Source: Methanobrevibacter sp. (GTDB lineage: Archaea; Methanobacteriota; Methanobacteria; Methanobacteriales; Methanobacteriaceae). From it: DNA of 45,582 nt. The translations under genes and the position numbers were made by a program. The notes below the pieces were generated by a model, which did no database searches, was not told the origin of the DNA, and was given only the letters and a program-made list of their open reading frames with translations. The stretch covers positions 1-45,582 of the forward strand of contig JALFJX010000013.1 of the NCBI GenBank assembly GCA_022775905.1. The letters run 5' to 3'. Below, piece after piece: positions 27,369 to 37,171 of the stretch. How positions within the stretch are numbered: the first letter of the stretch is position 1; each line of letters opens with the position of its first letter.

Positions 27369-29690
27369 ATGGCTAGTTATATTTCTCATCCTCTTTTGAA
27401 GAAAAATGCGATTGAATCAAGATTGTATCAGCAAGTTCTTGCTGGGGATGTTTTAAAAAAAGGAAACACTATGGTTGTTGCACCTACTGCATTAGGTAAA
27501 ACAATTGTAGCTATTTTAGTTGCAGCTGACAGGTTACAAAAGGTTAAAAATTCCAAAGTATTGGTTTTAGCTCCGTCTAAACCTTTGGCTATACAACATG
27601 AAGCTAGTTTTAAAGAGTTTATTACTCTTCCATGTACTTCAATAACTGGTGCAATTAAACCTGAAGAAAGGGTTAAAAGATGGGAAGAATCTAGAATAGT
27701 CTGTGCAACACCTCAGACTGTTGAATCTGATTTATTAAACGGTCGTTATGATTTAAGTGGGGTTTCTTTAATTGTTTTTGATGAATGTCACCATGGGGTT
27801 GGATCTTATTCATATGTGTATTTGGCATCTCGTTATGTTCAGGAATCCAACTTTAATTTAGTTTTAGCTCTAACTGCTTCTCCGGGTTCTGATAAATTTA
27901 AAATCAAAGAGGTTTGTGAGAACTTATATATTCAGAATATTGTTGTTAAAACAGAAGATGATGCTGATGTGAAACCTTATTTTAATCCGGTGGATATTGA
28001 GTGGGTTAGAGTAAAAATGAGTAGCGAGCTTGAAAAAATTAAGGATTATGTTGATAAATCTCTAAAAATGAGGCTCAAGGCTTTAAAAAATATGGGTATC
28101 ATCAGAACAGTCTCTGTTGGTAAAGTTGATATATTAAAGGCAAGAGGTAGAATTCAGGGTGAAATTGCAAGAAATACCAATCCTGATAAAGAACTGTTCC
28201 AGGCTATTTCAATTTTAAGTGCAGTTATTAATATTCAGCATGCTCAGGAGCTAATTGAAACTCAGGGTGTCCAAACATTCAATAAATATGTTGCAAGGCT
28301 TCGTAAAAAGAAAACAAATGCAGCTAAATCATTAATGTGGGATGATAATTTTAGTCGTGCTATGAAATTAGCAAGAGATGCTGAGAAAAATGGTTGGGAA
28401 CATCCAAAATTGAGGGAAATCACTAAAATTATCAAAAAAGAGTTGGGTGAACGTGATGGTCAACTTAAACTCACCACCAATCGTTTTGAAGATAAAAGTG
28501 ATGAAAATGCTTCCAAAATTATGGTATTTACTCAATATAGGGATACTCTTGAAATGATTCATCAAAAGCTTGAAAAAGAGGGTATTAAATCAGTTAAATT
28601 CTTTGGTCAGGCTTCAAAGGATGGTGAAAAAGGATTAACTCAAAAACAGCAAAAAGCCATCATAAAATCATTTAAAATGGGTGAATATGATGTATTAATA
28701 TCAACAAGTGTGGCTGAGGAAGGTATTGATATTCCTGCTGTAGATTTGGTTGTATTATATGAACCGGTTCCATCTGAAGTACGTATGATTCAAAGACGTG
28801 GAAGAACTGGTCGTAAAAGAACTGGTCGTGTAAAAGTACTTATGACTAATGGAACAAGGGATGAAGCTTACTATTGGACCAGTGTTAATAAAGAAAGCCG
28901 TATGAAAAATCAGTTAATTGATCCTGTTGTTCTTGAAGAATTAAATGCATCTGCTGTTGAGCGCATGGAAAATCAGAAAAATGTTAAAGTCATTGAAAGA
29001 CCTAAAAAAGAAAATGATTTCCCAATTGTCTATGCTGATTCTCGTGAGGGTAATTCAAAAGTGATTAGGCATTTGACTGAAATGGAAATTGATGTTAAGG
29101 TGCATTCAATGGCTGTTGCTGATTATCAGGTAAGTGATGAGGTAGCTATTGAAAGAAAAACTGCAAAGGATTTTGTTGATTCAATAATCGATAAAAGATT
29201 ATTTAAACAGGCTCGTGAGTTATCAGAAGAATTTAAACGTCCCTTATTAATTCTTGAAGGTGATGACCTGTATGCGGGTATGGTAAACCCTAATGCAATT
29301 AGGGGGTCACTTGCGTCTATTGCAATTGATTTTGGTATTAGTATTATTCCAACAAGAAATGCTCAGGATACTGCAGCTATGATTAAAAGAATTGCTGTTC
29401 GTGAACAAAATGGTGAAAGAACTCCAATTCAGATTAGGACAGATAAAAAACCGGTAAGTATGTTGGAACAGCAGTTGTTCATTGTCGAGTCTTTGCCGAA
29501 TATTGGTCCTGTTAATGCTAAAAATTTGCTTGCTCACTTTGGCAGTGTTGGAAAAATAATGAATGCCACAGAAAGTCAGCTTCAGGAAGTTGAGGGTATT
29601 GGTAAAAAAACAGCTGAAAATATTAGAAAGGTAATTGATTCAAAATACCTTTATTTTGAAAAAGAAATTAAGGAAAAAAGACTTCTTTAG
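27369..29690 (+). CDS. hef: Hef: fused SF2 helicase and XPF-family structure-specific nuclease
   Basis: About 773 residues from ATG 27369; ATG 27357 would add four. The N-terminal half is an SF2 helicase (FANCM-like): 'VVAPTALGKTIVAI' (Walker A), 'VFDECHHGVG' (motif II), 'LALTASPGSDK' (III), 'KIMVFTQYRDTLEMIHQ' (IV), 'ISTSVAEEGIDIPAVDLVV' (V) and 'IQRRGRTGRKRTG' (VI). The C-terminal ~200 residues are an ERCC4/XPF nuclease with 'VYADSREG' and 'VAIERKTAKDFVDSI' (ERKxxxD), then a tandem helix-hairpin-helix ('LPNIGPVNAKNLLAHFG', 'VEGIGKKTAENI'). It processes stalled replication forks and branched DNA. It ends in a shared hairpin with the convergent sugar-isomerase gene. Confidence 0.96.
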   Translation: MASYISHPLLKKNAIESRLYQQVLAGDVLKKGNTMVVAPTALGKTIVAILVAADRLQKVKNSKVLVLAPSKPLAIQHEASFKEFITLPCTSITGAIKPEERVKRWEESRIVCATPQTVESDLLNGRYDLSGVSLIVFDECHHGVGSYSYVYLASRYVQESNFNLVLALTASPGSDKFKIKEVCENLYIQNIVVKTEDDADVKPYFNPVDIEWVRVKMSSELEKIKDYVDKSLKMRLKALKNMGIIRTVSVGKVDILKARGRIQGEIARNTNPDKELFQAISILSAVINIQHAQELIETQGVQTFNKYVARLRKKKTNAAKSLMWDDNFSRAMKLARDAEKNGWEHPKLREITKIIKKELGERDGQLKLTTNRFEDKSDENASKIMVFTQYRDTLEMIHQKLEKEGIKSVKFFGQASKDGEKGLTQKQQKAIIKSFKMGEYDVLISTSVAEEGIDIPAVDLVVLYEPVPSEVRMIQRRGRTGRKRTGRVKVLMTNGTRDEAYYWTSVNKESRMKNQLIDPVVLEELNASAVERMENQKNVKVIERPKKENDFPIVYADSREGNSKVIRHLTEMEIDVKVHSMAVADYQVSDEVAIERKTAKDFVDSIIDKRLFKQARELSEEFKRPLLILEGDDLYAGMVNPNAIRGSLASIAIDFGISIIPTRNAQDTAAMIKRIAVREQNGERTPIQIRTDKKPVSMLEQQLFIVESLPNIGPVNAKNLLAHFGSVGKIMNATESQLQEVEGIGKKTAENIRKVIDSKYLYFEKEIKEKRLL

Positions 29691-29701
29691 AAGTTCTTTT
29701 T
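29674..29701. terminator. Convergent hairpin shared by hef and sugar-isomerase gene
   Basis: A short perfect stem ACTTC (29681-29685) / GAAGT (29690-29694) with loop TTTA is flanked by A-rich and T-rich sequence, so a U-tract follows on either strand. Both stop codons overlap the loop (TAG 29688-29690 on +, TAA 29687-29689 on -). Confidence 0.5.
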
Positions 29702-30436
29702 CATATATTCATAACTTTTTTTGATAGAATCGTAGTTATTTACTTCAATGATGTAGATGCCATCATAATTATTTTTCTCTAAAGTGTTGACTATACTATT
29801 TAAATCAATAGAGCCTTCACCTAAAGCAAGGTGTGAGTCATCATCACCAAAATTATCATGGATATGCACGTGTTTAATGGAATCAAAATACATTGCATCT
29901 GCAGAATATCCTGCATGTTTCGCATGTCCAATATCCAATGTCATGGATAATCCATTATTAACAAGAAGTTCATGTAATTTTTCCATATTGCTATAAATAA
30001 TATTGTCAAAAATTGGCATATTTTCAAATGTGGTTAGCACTCCTAAATCTTCACCATATTTTCCAATTTCAATCATTGCAGCATCTGCTACATCAATAAC
30101 TTTGTTTCTAAAATATTTATTTGCTAAAAAAGGAATTGTCCCTGGATGGACAACAACAGCTTCAGCATCAATTTTATTTGCAAGATCAATTGATGATTTG
30201 ATTTGTTCAATTGAATTTAATCTGCTTTTTTCCTGTAAACTTGCAATATTTACATCCATAAATGGAGAATGAACTGAATATTTTAGATTAAAACTTTCTA
30301 ATGATTCTCTAGCTATGTTTTCAAAAGGGAACTGATGTACTAACTCAGCATAATCTATGCCTAAGTTTTCAATAAATTCCAAAGTGTGTTCCAATTCATA
30401 TTCAATTCCTGCAAGTGTTGATGCTCCAATTTTCAT
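29687..30436 (-). CDS. Xylose-isomerase-like TIM-barrel protein (sugar phosphate isomerase/epimerase or endonuclease IV-like)
   Basis: 249 residues from ATG 30436 ('MKIGASTLAGIEYELEHTLE'); upstream in-frame ATG 30481 would start inside the preceding gene and is unlikely. The TIM-barrel pattern of the AP-endonuclease-2/xylose-isomerase-like superfamily is clear: 'YAELVHQFPFEN', 'YSVHSPFMDVNIAS', 'AEAVVVHPGTIPFLANKY', 'TTFENMPIF', 'SMTLDIGHAKHAGY', 'KHVHIHDNFGDDDSHLALGE' and 'GIYIIEVNN'. Conserved His, Glu and Asp positions suggest a metal-dependent isomerase/epimerase; endonuclease IV itself is less likely. It is the last gene of the hisS-hisI-pinA operon, four bases after pinA. The substrate is unknown. 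Confidence 0.82.
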   Translation of the reverse strand: MKIGASTLAGIEYELEHTLEFIENLGIDYAELVHQFPFENIARESLESFNLKYSVHSPFMDVNIASLQEKSRLNSIEQIKSSIDLANKIDAEAVVVHPGTIPFLANKYFRNKVIDVADAAMIEIGKYGEDLGVLTTFENMPIFDNIIYSNMEKLHELLVNNGLSMTLDIGHAKHAGYSADAMYFDSIKHVHIHDNFGDDDSHLALGEGSIDLNSIVNTLEKNNYDGIYIIEVNNYDSIKKSYEYMKKNF

Positions 30437-30440
30437 ATTA

Positions 30441-32285
30441 TCACATTTTTTGGATAGCTGTAATTTCCAATCCCATTTCAATAGCTTCGATAATGAAGTC
30501 GGATAATTCTATTCCTCTTTTAATTTTAATTTCTCCTTTTTTGGAAGTTGTAGCTGTAAGCAAGTATTCTCCACCAATGTATACATCAAAGTTCTTTCTT
30601 CCTTTTTCACGACCTAAATCGAGAATTAATTGTTTGTTTGTGTGGATAATATCAACTTCAATTGGAGTTTTACTAACTGGTTTGGAGTCAATTACTTCAA
30701 CTCCGAGACTTATTCCAATGCTTTCTTCAATCTCAGCAATTCTTTTACCGTTTTTACCGATAATCTTTGGAATAAATTCTTCCGGAATATACATATTTGC
30801 CCTTTCAGGGGATACAACTTCCACATCAACTTTAGCTTTTTTAGGAAGAAGTTTCTTAACTTTTCTTAAAATCTCCTTTTCTGCAATTTTTTCAACTGCG
30901 GTCTTGTGTTTTTCGTCATCTCCAGGACCATTGACTAAATCCATGTCCATAACGATGGTTTGTTCACCGTATGTGTAAATCTCATTTTTAAGTTCGCCAG
31001 TTTCAAAGTCTCTAACTTCAATCACAGGTCTTGCAAGGTCTGCTTCCTTCATTCCTGTTGGAACTTTAACAGTCATTTTTGTTTCGTATACGTGGGTGAC
31101 TTTTCCATCTTCAATGTAAATGCTTGTATCTACAATTGAAGGTATTACACCAAGTTCCACTCTTGAAGCAATTCTTTGAATAGAATCTATCGGACGGGTT
31201 GCATGCACAACACCAATCATTCCAACACCTGCTAATCTCATATCTGCAAAGATATTAAAGTCACTATTTTTTCTTAATTCATCATAAATGGTGTAGTCTG
31301 GTCTTACAAGTAATAATACATCAGCTGTATTTTCCATGCTGCCTTCTAATGGAGCGTATTGTGTAATTTCATCTGGAAGCTGTAAATCTCTTGGAGATTC
31401 CATTGTTTTTACAACTTTGTTTAATTCTGATGAGTAATAATTTGCAATAGCTTGCACAAATGTGGATTTACCTGCTCCAGGAGAACCAGAAATTAATATT
31501 CCTTCAGCACTTGTCCTAATTCTGTTTAATAATTTTTCAGATAAGTGGTATTCATCTAATCTAATGTTTGCAACTGGTCTTACAGCTGTAATTTCCAATG
31601 CTTCAGAAAATGGTGGATATGCAATTGAAATCCTGTATTCACGGGATTGGACAACAAATGAACCTTCCTTTTCACTTTCTAAATATGTTTTAGGATCACT
31701 TTTTGCTTTATCCAGGATTTCATCAACAATTTTTTTGAGTTCTTTGTATGTGTAACGTTTTTCGCTTAACACTTCAAAATCAATATGTCCTGGTGTTCCT
31801 TTTTTAGCCATTGGAACAACATTTTCCTTTAAGTGAATTGACATTGTAGTTTCATCAAAGAATTCTTCTATTGAAAGAGTTTTTTCTTTATATTCCTGTT
31901 TGAAATAGTAAACAGGAATTCCTTGAGCTTTAGCGGTTTCAGCCTGTACTTTATCATTTGTGAGGAGAGTTCCCATTTCGCTTCTTGCTAAATCTCTTAT
32001 GATACTGTCAATTTCACCACTCTTAGCATATCTAATGTCATAATTGGTAGGTCTTTTTCCTTTAAAACTTATGGATAGTTCGCCTTCATATTGAAGTTCC
32101 TGCAATTTTTGCAATTCTTTAAGGCCTCTTCTACCTTCTGACCTATTGGCATTAGCTTGGTGTTCAAGTTCACAAACAACTGCTTCAGGTACAATAATCT
32201 CCGGATAATCGATATCTTCAGTTTCAATCAATTCGCTTATTGCACCTATAATGACAGCACTTGTATCTGGTATTATGCATTTCAT
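30441..32285 (-). CDS. PINA-type ATPase (PIN domain, PilT/VirB11-like ATPase, KH domain)
   Basis: 614 residues. Residues 1-~140 are a PIN domain with acidic residues at Asp7, Glu39, Asp93 and Asp111. Residues ~235-420 form a RecA-like secretion-ATPase fold: Walker A 'GSPGAGKST' (267-275), then 'YAPLEGSMENTADVLLLVRP' and 'FADMRLAGVGMIGVVHATRP'. A KH-like RNA/DNA-binding motif ('EFIPKIIGKNGKRIAEIEES') lies near residues 505-530, followed by a small beta domain. This architecture is conserved across archaea; in Sulfolobus, PINA promotes Holliday-junction branch migration with Hjc and Hjm. It sits between hisI (one base before it) and the isomerase in an operon, convergent with hef. Confidence 0.9.
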   Translation of the reverse strand: MKCIIPDTSAVIIGAISELIETEDIDYPEIIVPEAVVCELEHQANANRSEGRRGLKELQKLQELQYEGELSISFKGKRPTNYDIRYAKSGEIDSIIRDLARSEMGTLLTNDKVQAETAKAQGIPVYYFKQEYKEKTLSIEEFFDETTMSIHLKENVVPMAKKGTPGHIDFEVLSEKRYTYKELKKIVDEILDKAKSDPKTYLESEKEGSFVVQSREYRISIAYPPFSEALEITAVRPVANIRLDEYHLSEKLLNRIRTSAEGILISGSPGAGKSTFVQAIANYYSSELNKVVKTMESPRDLQLPDEITQYAPLEGSMENTADVLLLVRPDYTIYDELRKNSDFNIFADMRLAGVGMIGVVHATRPIDSIQRIASRVELGVIPSIVDTSIYIEDGKVTHVYETKMTVKVPTGMKEADLARPVIEVRDFETGELKNEIYTYGEQTIVMDMDLVNGPGDDEKHKTAVEKIAEKEILRKVKKLLPKKAKVDVEVVSPERANMYIPEEFIPKIIGKNGKRIAEIEESIGISLGVEVIDSKPVSKTPIEVDIIHTNKQLILDLGREKGRKNFDVYIGGEYLLTATTSKKGEIKIKRGIELSDFIIEAIEMGLEITAIQKM

Positions 32286-32286
32286 T

Positions 32287-32694
32287 TTAATACACGTCTT
32301 CTGGATTTACAAGTCTTTCTAAAACGACTTCTAAATCTTCTTCTTTCAAATCTTCTATATCTATGTCATTATCTGTGTTTAATTTTCTAAAGAAACATGA
32401 GAAGTATCCTTCATGGCAAGCTGCACCGGTTTGGTTGATTTTTAAGATGATTGCATCCATATCGCAATCAACAAGAATTTCTTCTACTTCTTGGAAGTGT
32501 CCTGAACTTTCTCCTTTAAGCCATAATTGGTTTCTGGAAGTACTCCAATAGCAAGCTTTACCTGTTTCAAGTGTTTTAATTAATGCTTCCTTGTTCATAT
32601 TTGCAAGCATTAATATTTGGTTTGTTTTTGCATCTTGGGCAATTGCTGTAATTACTTTAACGCCATTGATTTCATGTCTGAAGTTGATTTCCAT
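32287..32694 (-). CDS. hisI: Phosphoribosyl-AMP cyclohydrolase
   Basis: 135 residues. It opens the purine ring of PR-AMP in the third step of histidine synthesis. Typical motifs are 'VITAIAQDAKTNQILMLANM', 'GKACYWSTSRNQLWLKGESS', 'DCDMDAIILKINQTG' and 'ACHEGYFSCFF'; the Asp triad and the Cys pair bind Mg and Zn. It is monofunctional, without the HisE pyrophosphohydrolase domain. It lies two bases after the hisS stop and one base before pinA, so it is translationally coupled to both. Confidence 0.96.
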   Translation of the reverse strand: MEINFRHEINGVKVITAIAQDAKTNQILMLANMNKEALIKTLETGKACYWSTSRNQLWLKGESSGHFQEVEEILVDCDMDAIILKINQTGAACHEGYFSCFFRKLNTDNDIDIEDLKEEDLEVVLERLVNPEDVY

Positions 32695-32696
32695 TT

Positions 32697-33992
32697 TTAT
32701 TCCTCTTTGAGATAATCTACAATATTGTCAATGTCAACTAATTCCTGTTCACCGCTAATCATGTTTTTAACAGTGATTTTGCCTTCTTCAAGGTCGTTAG
32801 CACCAATAATGACCATTTTTTCAACTTTGATTTTATCAGCGTAATTCATTAATTTCTTGAATTTTTTACCGTTCAAGTCAACATCTGTTTTAAATCCGTT
32901 TTTCCTTAAAATTTGGGTTATTTCAAATGCTTTTGGCCTAACATCTTTTGAAATAGGTGCTACATAAACGTCTAAGTGTGAAGGTAATTCTTCTTTATCA
33001 GTAAGTTCTTCAATTGCATTCATTAATCTGTCAAAACCTAATGCAAAACCGGTAGATTCAACTTCTTGTCCTCCGAAGAGTTTTACAAGGCTGTATGATC
33101 CTCCACCACAAATTTGTTTTTGAGCACCAAGTTCAGGGACATAGATTTCAAATACGATTCCGGTGTAATAGTCAAGTCCTCTTGCAACACCTAAGTTTAT
33201 TGTATAATTTTCAACTTGGAAAGCATCTAAGAGTGAAATTAATTCTTTAAGTTCTTCCAATGCAGCTTTTGGTTCTTTGTATGGTGCAATTAATTCTTCA
33301 ACATCAGGGATGATTGATTTGTCTCCAACAAGGTCGATTAATTTTAATAAAATTTGGTTTAGTTCATTATTATCGATTACAGGATTGTCTCCGCTTAAAG
33401 ATTCAATAAGCAAATCTTTATCTCCTTTATCAATAACTACCATAATTTCCCTTTGGGTTTCAACAGATATGTCGAAGTGTGCAAATAGTCCTCTGATAAT
33501 TCCCAAGTGGTTAAGGTTAACGTCTGCTGTGACAATTCCAAGGGATTTGATTGCATCAGTACAAAGCGCAATGACTTCAGCTTCACCTTGAGGTGTTTTT
33601 GCACCGATTAATTCACATCCGAATTGCCAAAATTGTCTGAACCTTCCTTTTTGAGGTCTTTCATATCTGAAACAGCTTCCGTAGTAATAGAGTTTAATTG
33701 GTTTTGTTGCTGTTTTTTCAAGTTCATTTAAGTATAATCTTGCAACTGGTGCTGTTATTTCTGGTCTTAATGTTAATTCTCTGTCAGATTTATCTTTGAA
33801 GTTGTATAATTGATTTACAATTTCTTCTCCAGATTTAGTTGTAAATAACTTTAATTCTTCAAATAATGGGGTTTGAATCTCTTGATAACCGTAACTTTCA
33901 AATACTTTTCTTAAGGTACTTTCAGCTTGTTTTCTTTCTCTCATTTCTTCAAATAAGAAATCTCTTGTACCTCTTGGTCTTGTAAATTCCAT
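32697..33992 (-). CDS. hisS: Histidyl-tRNA synthetase
   Basis: 431 residues, class II. It charges tRNA-His. Present are 'FTRPRGTRDFLFEEMRERK' (class II N-terminus), motif 2 'YYGSCFRYERPQKGRFRQFW', the HisRS-specific 'GVARGLDYYTGIVFEIYVP' (HisA motif), motif 3 'STGFALGFDRLMNAIEE', and a C-terminal HGTP anticodon domain ('LDVYVAPISKDVRPKAFEI', ending 'VDIDNIVDYLKEE'). It is the first gene of the hisS-hisI-pinA-isomerase operon. An AAGGAG-like RBS lies just upstream (about 34000 on the minus strand). Confidence 0.97.
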   Translation of the reverse strand: MEFTRPRGTRDFLFEEMRERKQAESTLRKVFESYGYQEIQTPLFEELKLFTTKSGEEIVNQLYNFKDKSDRELTLRPEITAPVARLYLNELEKTATKPIKLYYYGSCFRYERPQKGRFRQFWQFGCELIGAKTPQGEAEVIALCTDAIKSLGIVTADVNLNHLGIIRGLFAHFDISVETQREIMVVIDKGDKDLLIESLSGDNPVIDNNELNQILLKLIDLVGDKSIIPDVEELIAPYKEPKAALEELKELISLLDAFQVENYTINLGVARGLDYYTGIVFEIYVPELGAQKQICGGGSYSLVKLFGGQEVESTGFALGFDRLMNAIEELTDKEELPSHLDVYVAPISKDVRPKAFEITQILRKNGFKTDVDLNGKKFKKLMNYADKIKVEKMVIIGANDLEEGKITVKNMISGEQELVDIDNIVDYLKEE

Positions 33993-34077
33993 TTTTACTC
34001 TCCTTATAAATGATATATTATAATTTAAGTATGTATATACAAATTTATATAATCTTTGTTAATCAATAGAATATTAT
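33993..34077. promoter_or_regulatory. Divergent promoter region hisS / aroE
   Basis: 85 A/T-rich bases hold the start signals for both directions. A minus-strand AAGGAG RBS precedes hisS. No clear SD precedes aroE, suggesting a short leader on the + strand. TATA-like words are abundant; individual boxes cannot be fixed. Confidence 0.4.
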
Positions 34078-34929
34078 ATGAAAATTAAAGGTAGTACAAA
34101 TATTGTAGGATTAATTGGTCATCCGGTTGAACATAGTTTCTCACCGCCAATGCATAATGCTGCATTTGAAAAATTGGGGATGGATTATGCATATGTTGCT
34201 TTTGATGTTGATCCGAATAATTTAGGTTCAGCAATTGAAGGTGCTAAATCATTGAATATTAAAGGATTCAATGTTACCATTCCTCATAAGATTGAAGTAA
34301 TGCAATTTTTAGATGAAATTGATGAAGTTGCTGGTTTGATTGGTGCGGTCAATACAATAGATTTCAAAAATATGAAAGGATATAATACTGATGGAATTGG
34401 TGCTGTAAGGGCAATTGAAGAGGTAATCAGCATCAAAGATAAGAATGTTGTGATTGCAGGCGCTGGTGGTGCATCAAGAGCTATTTCATTTTATCTTGCA
34501 AAATATGGTGCAGATTCTATAACAATATTAAATAGGAATGTAGATAGGGCTATCAGCTTGGCAGGGGATGTTTTGGATTCAGGATTAATCGCTGATGTTC
34601 AGGCAGATTCCATATCAGAAATTAATAACTATTTGAGTGATGCAGATATTCTCGTTGATACAACACCAATGGGAATGCATCCTCATGTGGATGATGAACC
34701 GATTGCTCGTGCTGAAGATATGCATGAAGATTTGGTTGTATTTGATGCAGTATACAATCCTAATGAAACAGTTTTAATAAAAGAAGCTATTAAAGCAGGT
34801 GCAAAACCGGTTTATGGAATTAAAATGCTGCTTTATCAAGGTGCAGAAAGTTTTAAAATCTGGACTGGAGTGGATGCTCCTGTTGATGAGATGGAAAAGG
34901 CTTTAAGACAAACACTTAATTTAGAGTGA
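34078..34929 (+). CDS. aroE: Shikimate dehydrogenase (NADP+)
   Basis: 283 residues. It reduces 3-dehydroshikimate to shikimate in aromatic amino acid synthesis. Substrate-domain motifs are 'IGHPVEHSFSPPMHNAAFE' and 'GFNVTIPHKIEVMQFLDEID' (catalytic Lys), 'GAVNTIDF' and 'GYNTDGIGAVRAIEE' (catalytic Asp). The nucleotide domain has 'VVIAGAGGASRAISFYLA' and 'TTPMGMHPH', and the C-terminus has 'KMLLYQGAESFKIWTG'. Start ATG 34078 begins directly with the conserved N-terminus. A gene of unknown function follows after four bases. Confidence 0.97.
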   Translation: MKIKGSTNIVGLIGHPVEHSFSPPMHNAAFEKLGMDYAYVAFDVDPNNLGSAIEGAKSLNIKGFNVTIPHKIEVMQFLDEIDEVAGLIGAVNTIDFKNMKGYNTDGIGAVRAIEEVISIKDKNVVIAGAGGASRAISFYLAKYGADSITILNRNVDRAISLAGDVLDSGLIADVQADSISEINNYLSDADILVDTTPMGMHPHVDDEPIARAEDMHEDLVVFDAVYNPNETVLIKEAIKAGAKPVYGIKMLLYQGAESFKIWTGVDAPVDEMEKALRQTLNLE

Positions 34930-34933
34930 TATC

Positions 34934-35623
34934 ATGGATTTAATGTTTGATGTTTCAGGATTAAACGAAGAAAAAGAAGAATTTTCAAATTCTAAAAAAG
35001 ATGTATTGAAATTTCTAAAAATAATTGGAGTTGACAGTCGTTTTGTCTCATACACTCCAGAGAAAATCTATATTAATAATTTAAGATTTTCAAAATTTTC
35101 AAGAAAAAGACAAGCTACCTTTAATAAGCAATATCCTGAAATTGAAGTCGTAAGAAGCTCTTTATTCCAAAAGATATGTTCAAAATCATCAAAACATTTG
35201 GCTTTGGAAATACAACCTAATTCAGTTGTTTTAATGCCTAAGGATAATTTCATCGTTGAACTGATTATGGAACCTTATACACGTAAATACGGTGCAAAAC
35301 TGGTTTATGATGGAGATTATGATTTATTGGTCAATCCGTTGATTTTAAATGATCAGGTAAATGATATTTTTGAAGGAATATTCAACGGTGAAGGTTTAAA
35401 CTTTAAGATGGATTCTAATGAAATATATCCTCTGATTAATGTTCCTTTGGAATGGATTAATTCATTTTTGGAAATGGATGGTCAAAAATTAATTGAAAAT
35501 AAAAATAAAAATGAGTTAGCTACTTCCTTCAGTGAATTTTTGGAAGATGTAACTCCTCAATATAAAGAAAATGTTGTCAAAGCAGCAGAGTTCATTGAAA
35601 AAAAATTAGAAACTGAACAATGA
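34934..35623 (+). CDS. Hypothetical protein downstream of aroE
   Basis: 229 residues, not recognised as a named family. There is no signal peptide or membrane segment. The N-terminal third is basic and possibly nucleic-acid binding ('[20 protein letters not shown]'). The middle has hydrophobic strands ('[20 protein letters not shown]', '[18 protein letters not shown]') and the C-terminal third is helical ('[20 protein letters not shown]'). It is four bases after aroE and so co-transcribed. Its last 18 bases overlap the end of the convergent rfcL gene. From memory, Methanothermobacter has an uncharacterised gene in the same aroE-rfc-hisS neighbourhood, which would make this a lineage-conserved protein. 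An alternative ATG at 34943 would shorten it by three residues. Confidence 0.75.
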   Translation: MDLMFDVSGLNEEKEEFSNSKKDVLKFLKIIGVDSRFVSYTPEKIYINNLRFSKFSRKRQATFNKQYPEIEVVRSSLFQKICSKSSKHLALEIQPNSVVLMPKDNFIVELIMEPYTRKYGAKLVYDGDYDLLVNPLILNDQVNDIFEGIFNGEGLNFKMDSNEIYPLINVPLEWINSFLEMDGQKLIENKNKNELATSFSEFLEDVTPQYKENVVKAAEFIEKKLETEQ

Positions 35624-37162
35624 AACCTGTTTGTCAGTTTTCTTTTTCTCTTTTTTCTCTTTTGGTTTCTTTTCTACTTTTTTAGGTTCTTCTTTTTCTG
35701 GTTCTGGAATAGATTCTTCAATTGCAGGTTCTTCAAGAACTATTTCTTCTTTTTCTGGTTCTTCAGGTTTGATTTCTTCTTTAATCTTAGTAGAATCAAT
35801 GCCAGGAATTTCAAACGGAAGGTCACTTTCAGATTTTTCTTCTGCCTCAGCAGCAACATTCATCATTTGGCTTTTAAGCTCTTCAGCACGTCTGTCACGT
35901 TCTTCAACTCTCATTTGAGCTTGTTGTTTTTCCATTTTTGTAATAACTTTTTTAGGAATCTTTTTTGATCTGAATCTTTTGATTTCATTATCTTCAAATT
36001 CAAAGTAATCAGAGATTTCCCAAGCAAGTTCATCATTTTTAAACATTATCTCGAGGTATGGGAACATTGCAACGGCTTCTGCATGTGAAATATGAATTCT
36101 TTCAGATATCTTCTCGGCAATTGCATCTCTGAGGTTTCTTTTACCTCTGTTACGTCCCATTAATGAGAAAATGGTTGGAGTTTGGATTTTTGTGAATTTT
36201 TTATATGTTTCGTGCTTGGAGTTACTTACTCCAATTCCCATGAAGTCACTTGCATATTTCCAGTAACCGTAATTTCTACTGCTCAATGTCCTTCCAAAGA
36301 ATATGTCTGCTTTTGAGATGTAATCATAAGCTTTTTTAATCTCGTCTTTTTTCTTGTATTCTCTTGGAATGTTTTCTGCAATATATTCCATAACTAGTGT
36401 AGGGTCTTCTTCAATCCACATTGCCTCTTTAACGTGAGCAGGAGTTTTACTTTTTAAAACACCAGTTATTGCATTGAAAATATCAGAACGTGTATCCTTG
36501 GTTTTCATGTTTTCTACATCTTTCACTTCAAGTGTAGAATCTTTACTGGATAATGCTTGCAATGTATTAATCGCTGATCTGACATCTCCTTGAGACTTAA
36601 CTGCTATTTCTTTTAATGCAGCAGGGTTTGCCTCAACACCTTCTGCCTCTGCAATTTCTCTTAAAAGTTTTGAGATGGAATTCCATCTGGACTTTTTCAT
36701 TTTAATTACTTGGCATTTAGGTTTGATTGATTGCAATCTTTTTGAGTAAAAATCATTGGCTATTAAAATCATTGGATGATTGGAGTTTTTGATTATTTCT
36801 CCAATGGCTCTAACTCCTCCACGGTCGTTAGTTCCGTGAATACCGTCTACTTCGTCAAGAATAATTAATTTATATTCATCTCCAAAAAGTGATCTGGAAG
36901 ATGAAGATTCACCAATTGTACTTTTAATAACGTCTTGGGAACGTTTATCACTCGCGTTAAGCTCAATATGTTCTGAAAATTGTTTTGCAATAATTTGAGC
37001 TAATGTTGTTTTTCCAATACCGGGTGGACCAACTAAAAGTAGAGGTATTTGTGGGTCATTTGATTTCCAAGCGCTAACCCAATCTTTGATTATTTTAATC
37101 TCTTTAGTATTACCTACCACTTGGCTTAGTTCCTGTGGTCGGTATTTATCAGTCCATAACAT
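35606..37162 (-). CDS. rfcL: Replication factor C large subunit
   Basis: 518 residues. AAA+ clamp-loader subunit that with RfcS loads PCNA at primer-template junctions. It begins '[18 protein letters not shown]'; Walker A is '[12 protein letters not shown]', Walker B '[12 protein letters not shown]', and sensor 1 is around '[13 protein letters not shown]'. The C-terminal ~130 residues are a charged tail of Glu/Pro and Lys runs ('[14 protein letters not shown]'), ending in 'QVSLFSF', a PIP-box-like PCNA-binding peptide, as in other archaeal RfcL. It starts nine bases after the rfcS stop and is co-transcribed with it. The DNA for its Lys-rich tail is T-rich on the opposite strand and may terminate the convergent gene. 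Confidence 0.96.
   Translation of the reverse strand: MLWTDKYRPQELSQVVGNTKEIKIIKDWVSAWKSNDPQIPLLLVGPPGIGKTTLAQIIAKQFSEHIELNASDKRSQDVIKSTIGESSSSRSLFGDEYKLIILDEVDGIHGTNDRGGVRAIGEIIKNSNHPMILIANDFYSKRLQSIKPKCQVIKMKKSRWNSISKLLREIAEAEGVEANPAALKEIAVKSQGDVRSAINTLQALSSKDSTLEVKDVENMKTKDTRSDIFNAITGVLKSKTPAHVKEAMWIEEDPTLVMEYIAENIPREYKKKDEIKKAYDYISKADIFFGRTLSSRNYGYWKYASDFMGIGVSNSKHETYKKFTKIQTPTIFSLMGRNRGKRNLRDAIAEKISERIHISHAEAVAMFPYLEIMFKNDELAWEISDYFEFEDNEIKRFRSKKIPKKVITKMEKQQAQMRVEERDRRAEELKSQMMNVAAEAEEKSESDLPFEIPGIDSTKIKEEIKPEEPEKEEIVLEEPAIEESIPEPEKEEPKKVEKKPKEKKEKKKTDKQVSLFSF
35610..35665 (+). terminator. Possible + strand terminator inside the 3' end of rfcL
   Basis: On the + strand AAACTGA and TCAGTTT can pair across a ~17-base loop around the stop of the 34934 gene, followed by a long T/C-rich tract (35639-35665) that is the antisense of the rfcL Lys/Glu tail. 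Weaker than the other hairpins here. Confidence 0.35.
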
Positions 37163-37171
37163 TTCTATACC

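Noticed and set aside
29687-30481. ATG 30481 as start of the sugar-isomerase gene
   Set aside because: The extra 15 residues lie within the coding end of the PINA gene and do not fit the family N-terminus, whereas ATG 30436 begins directly with it.
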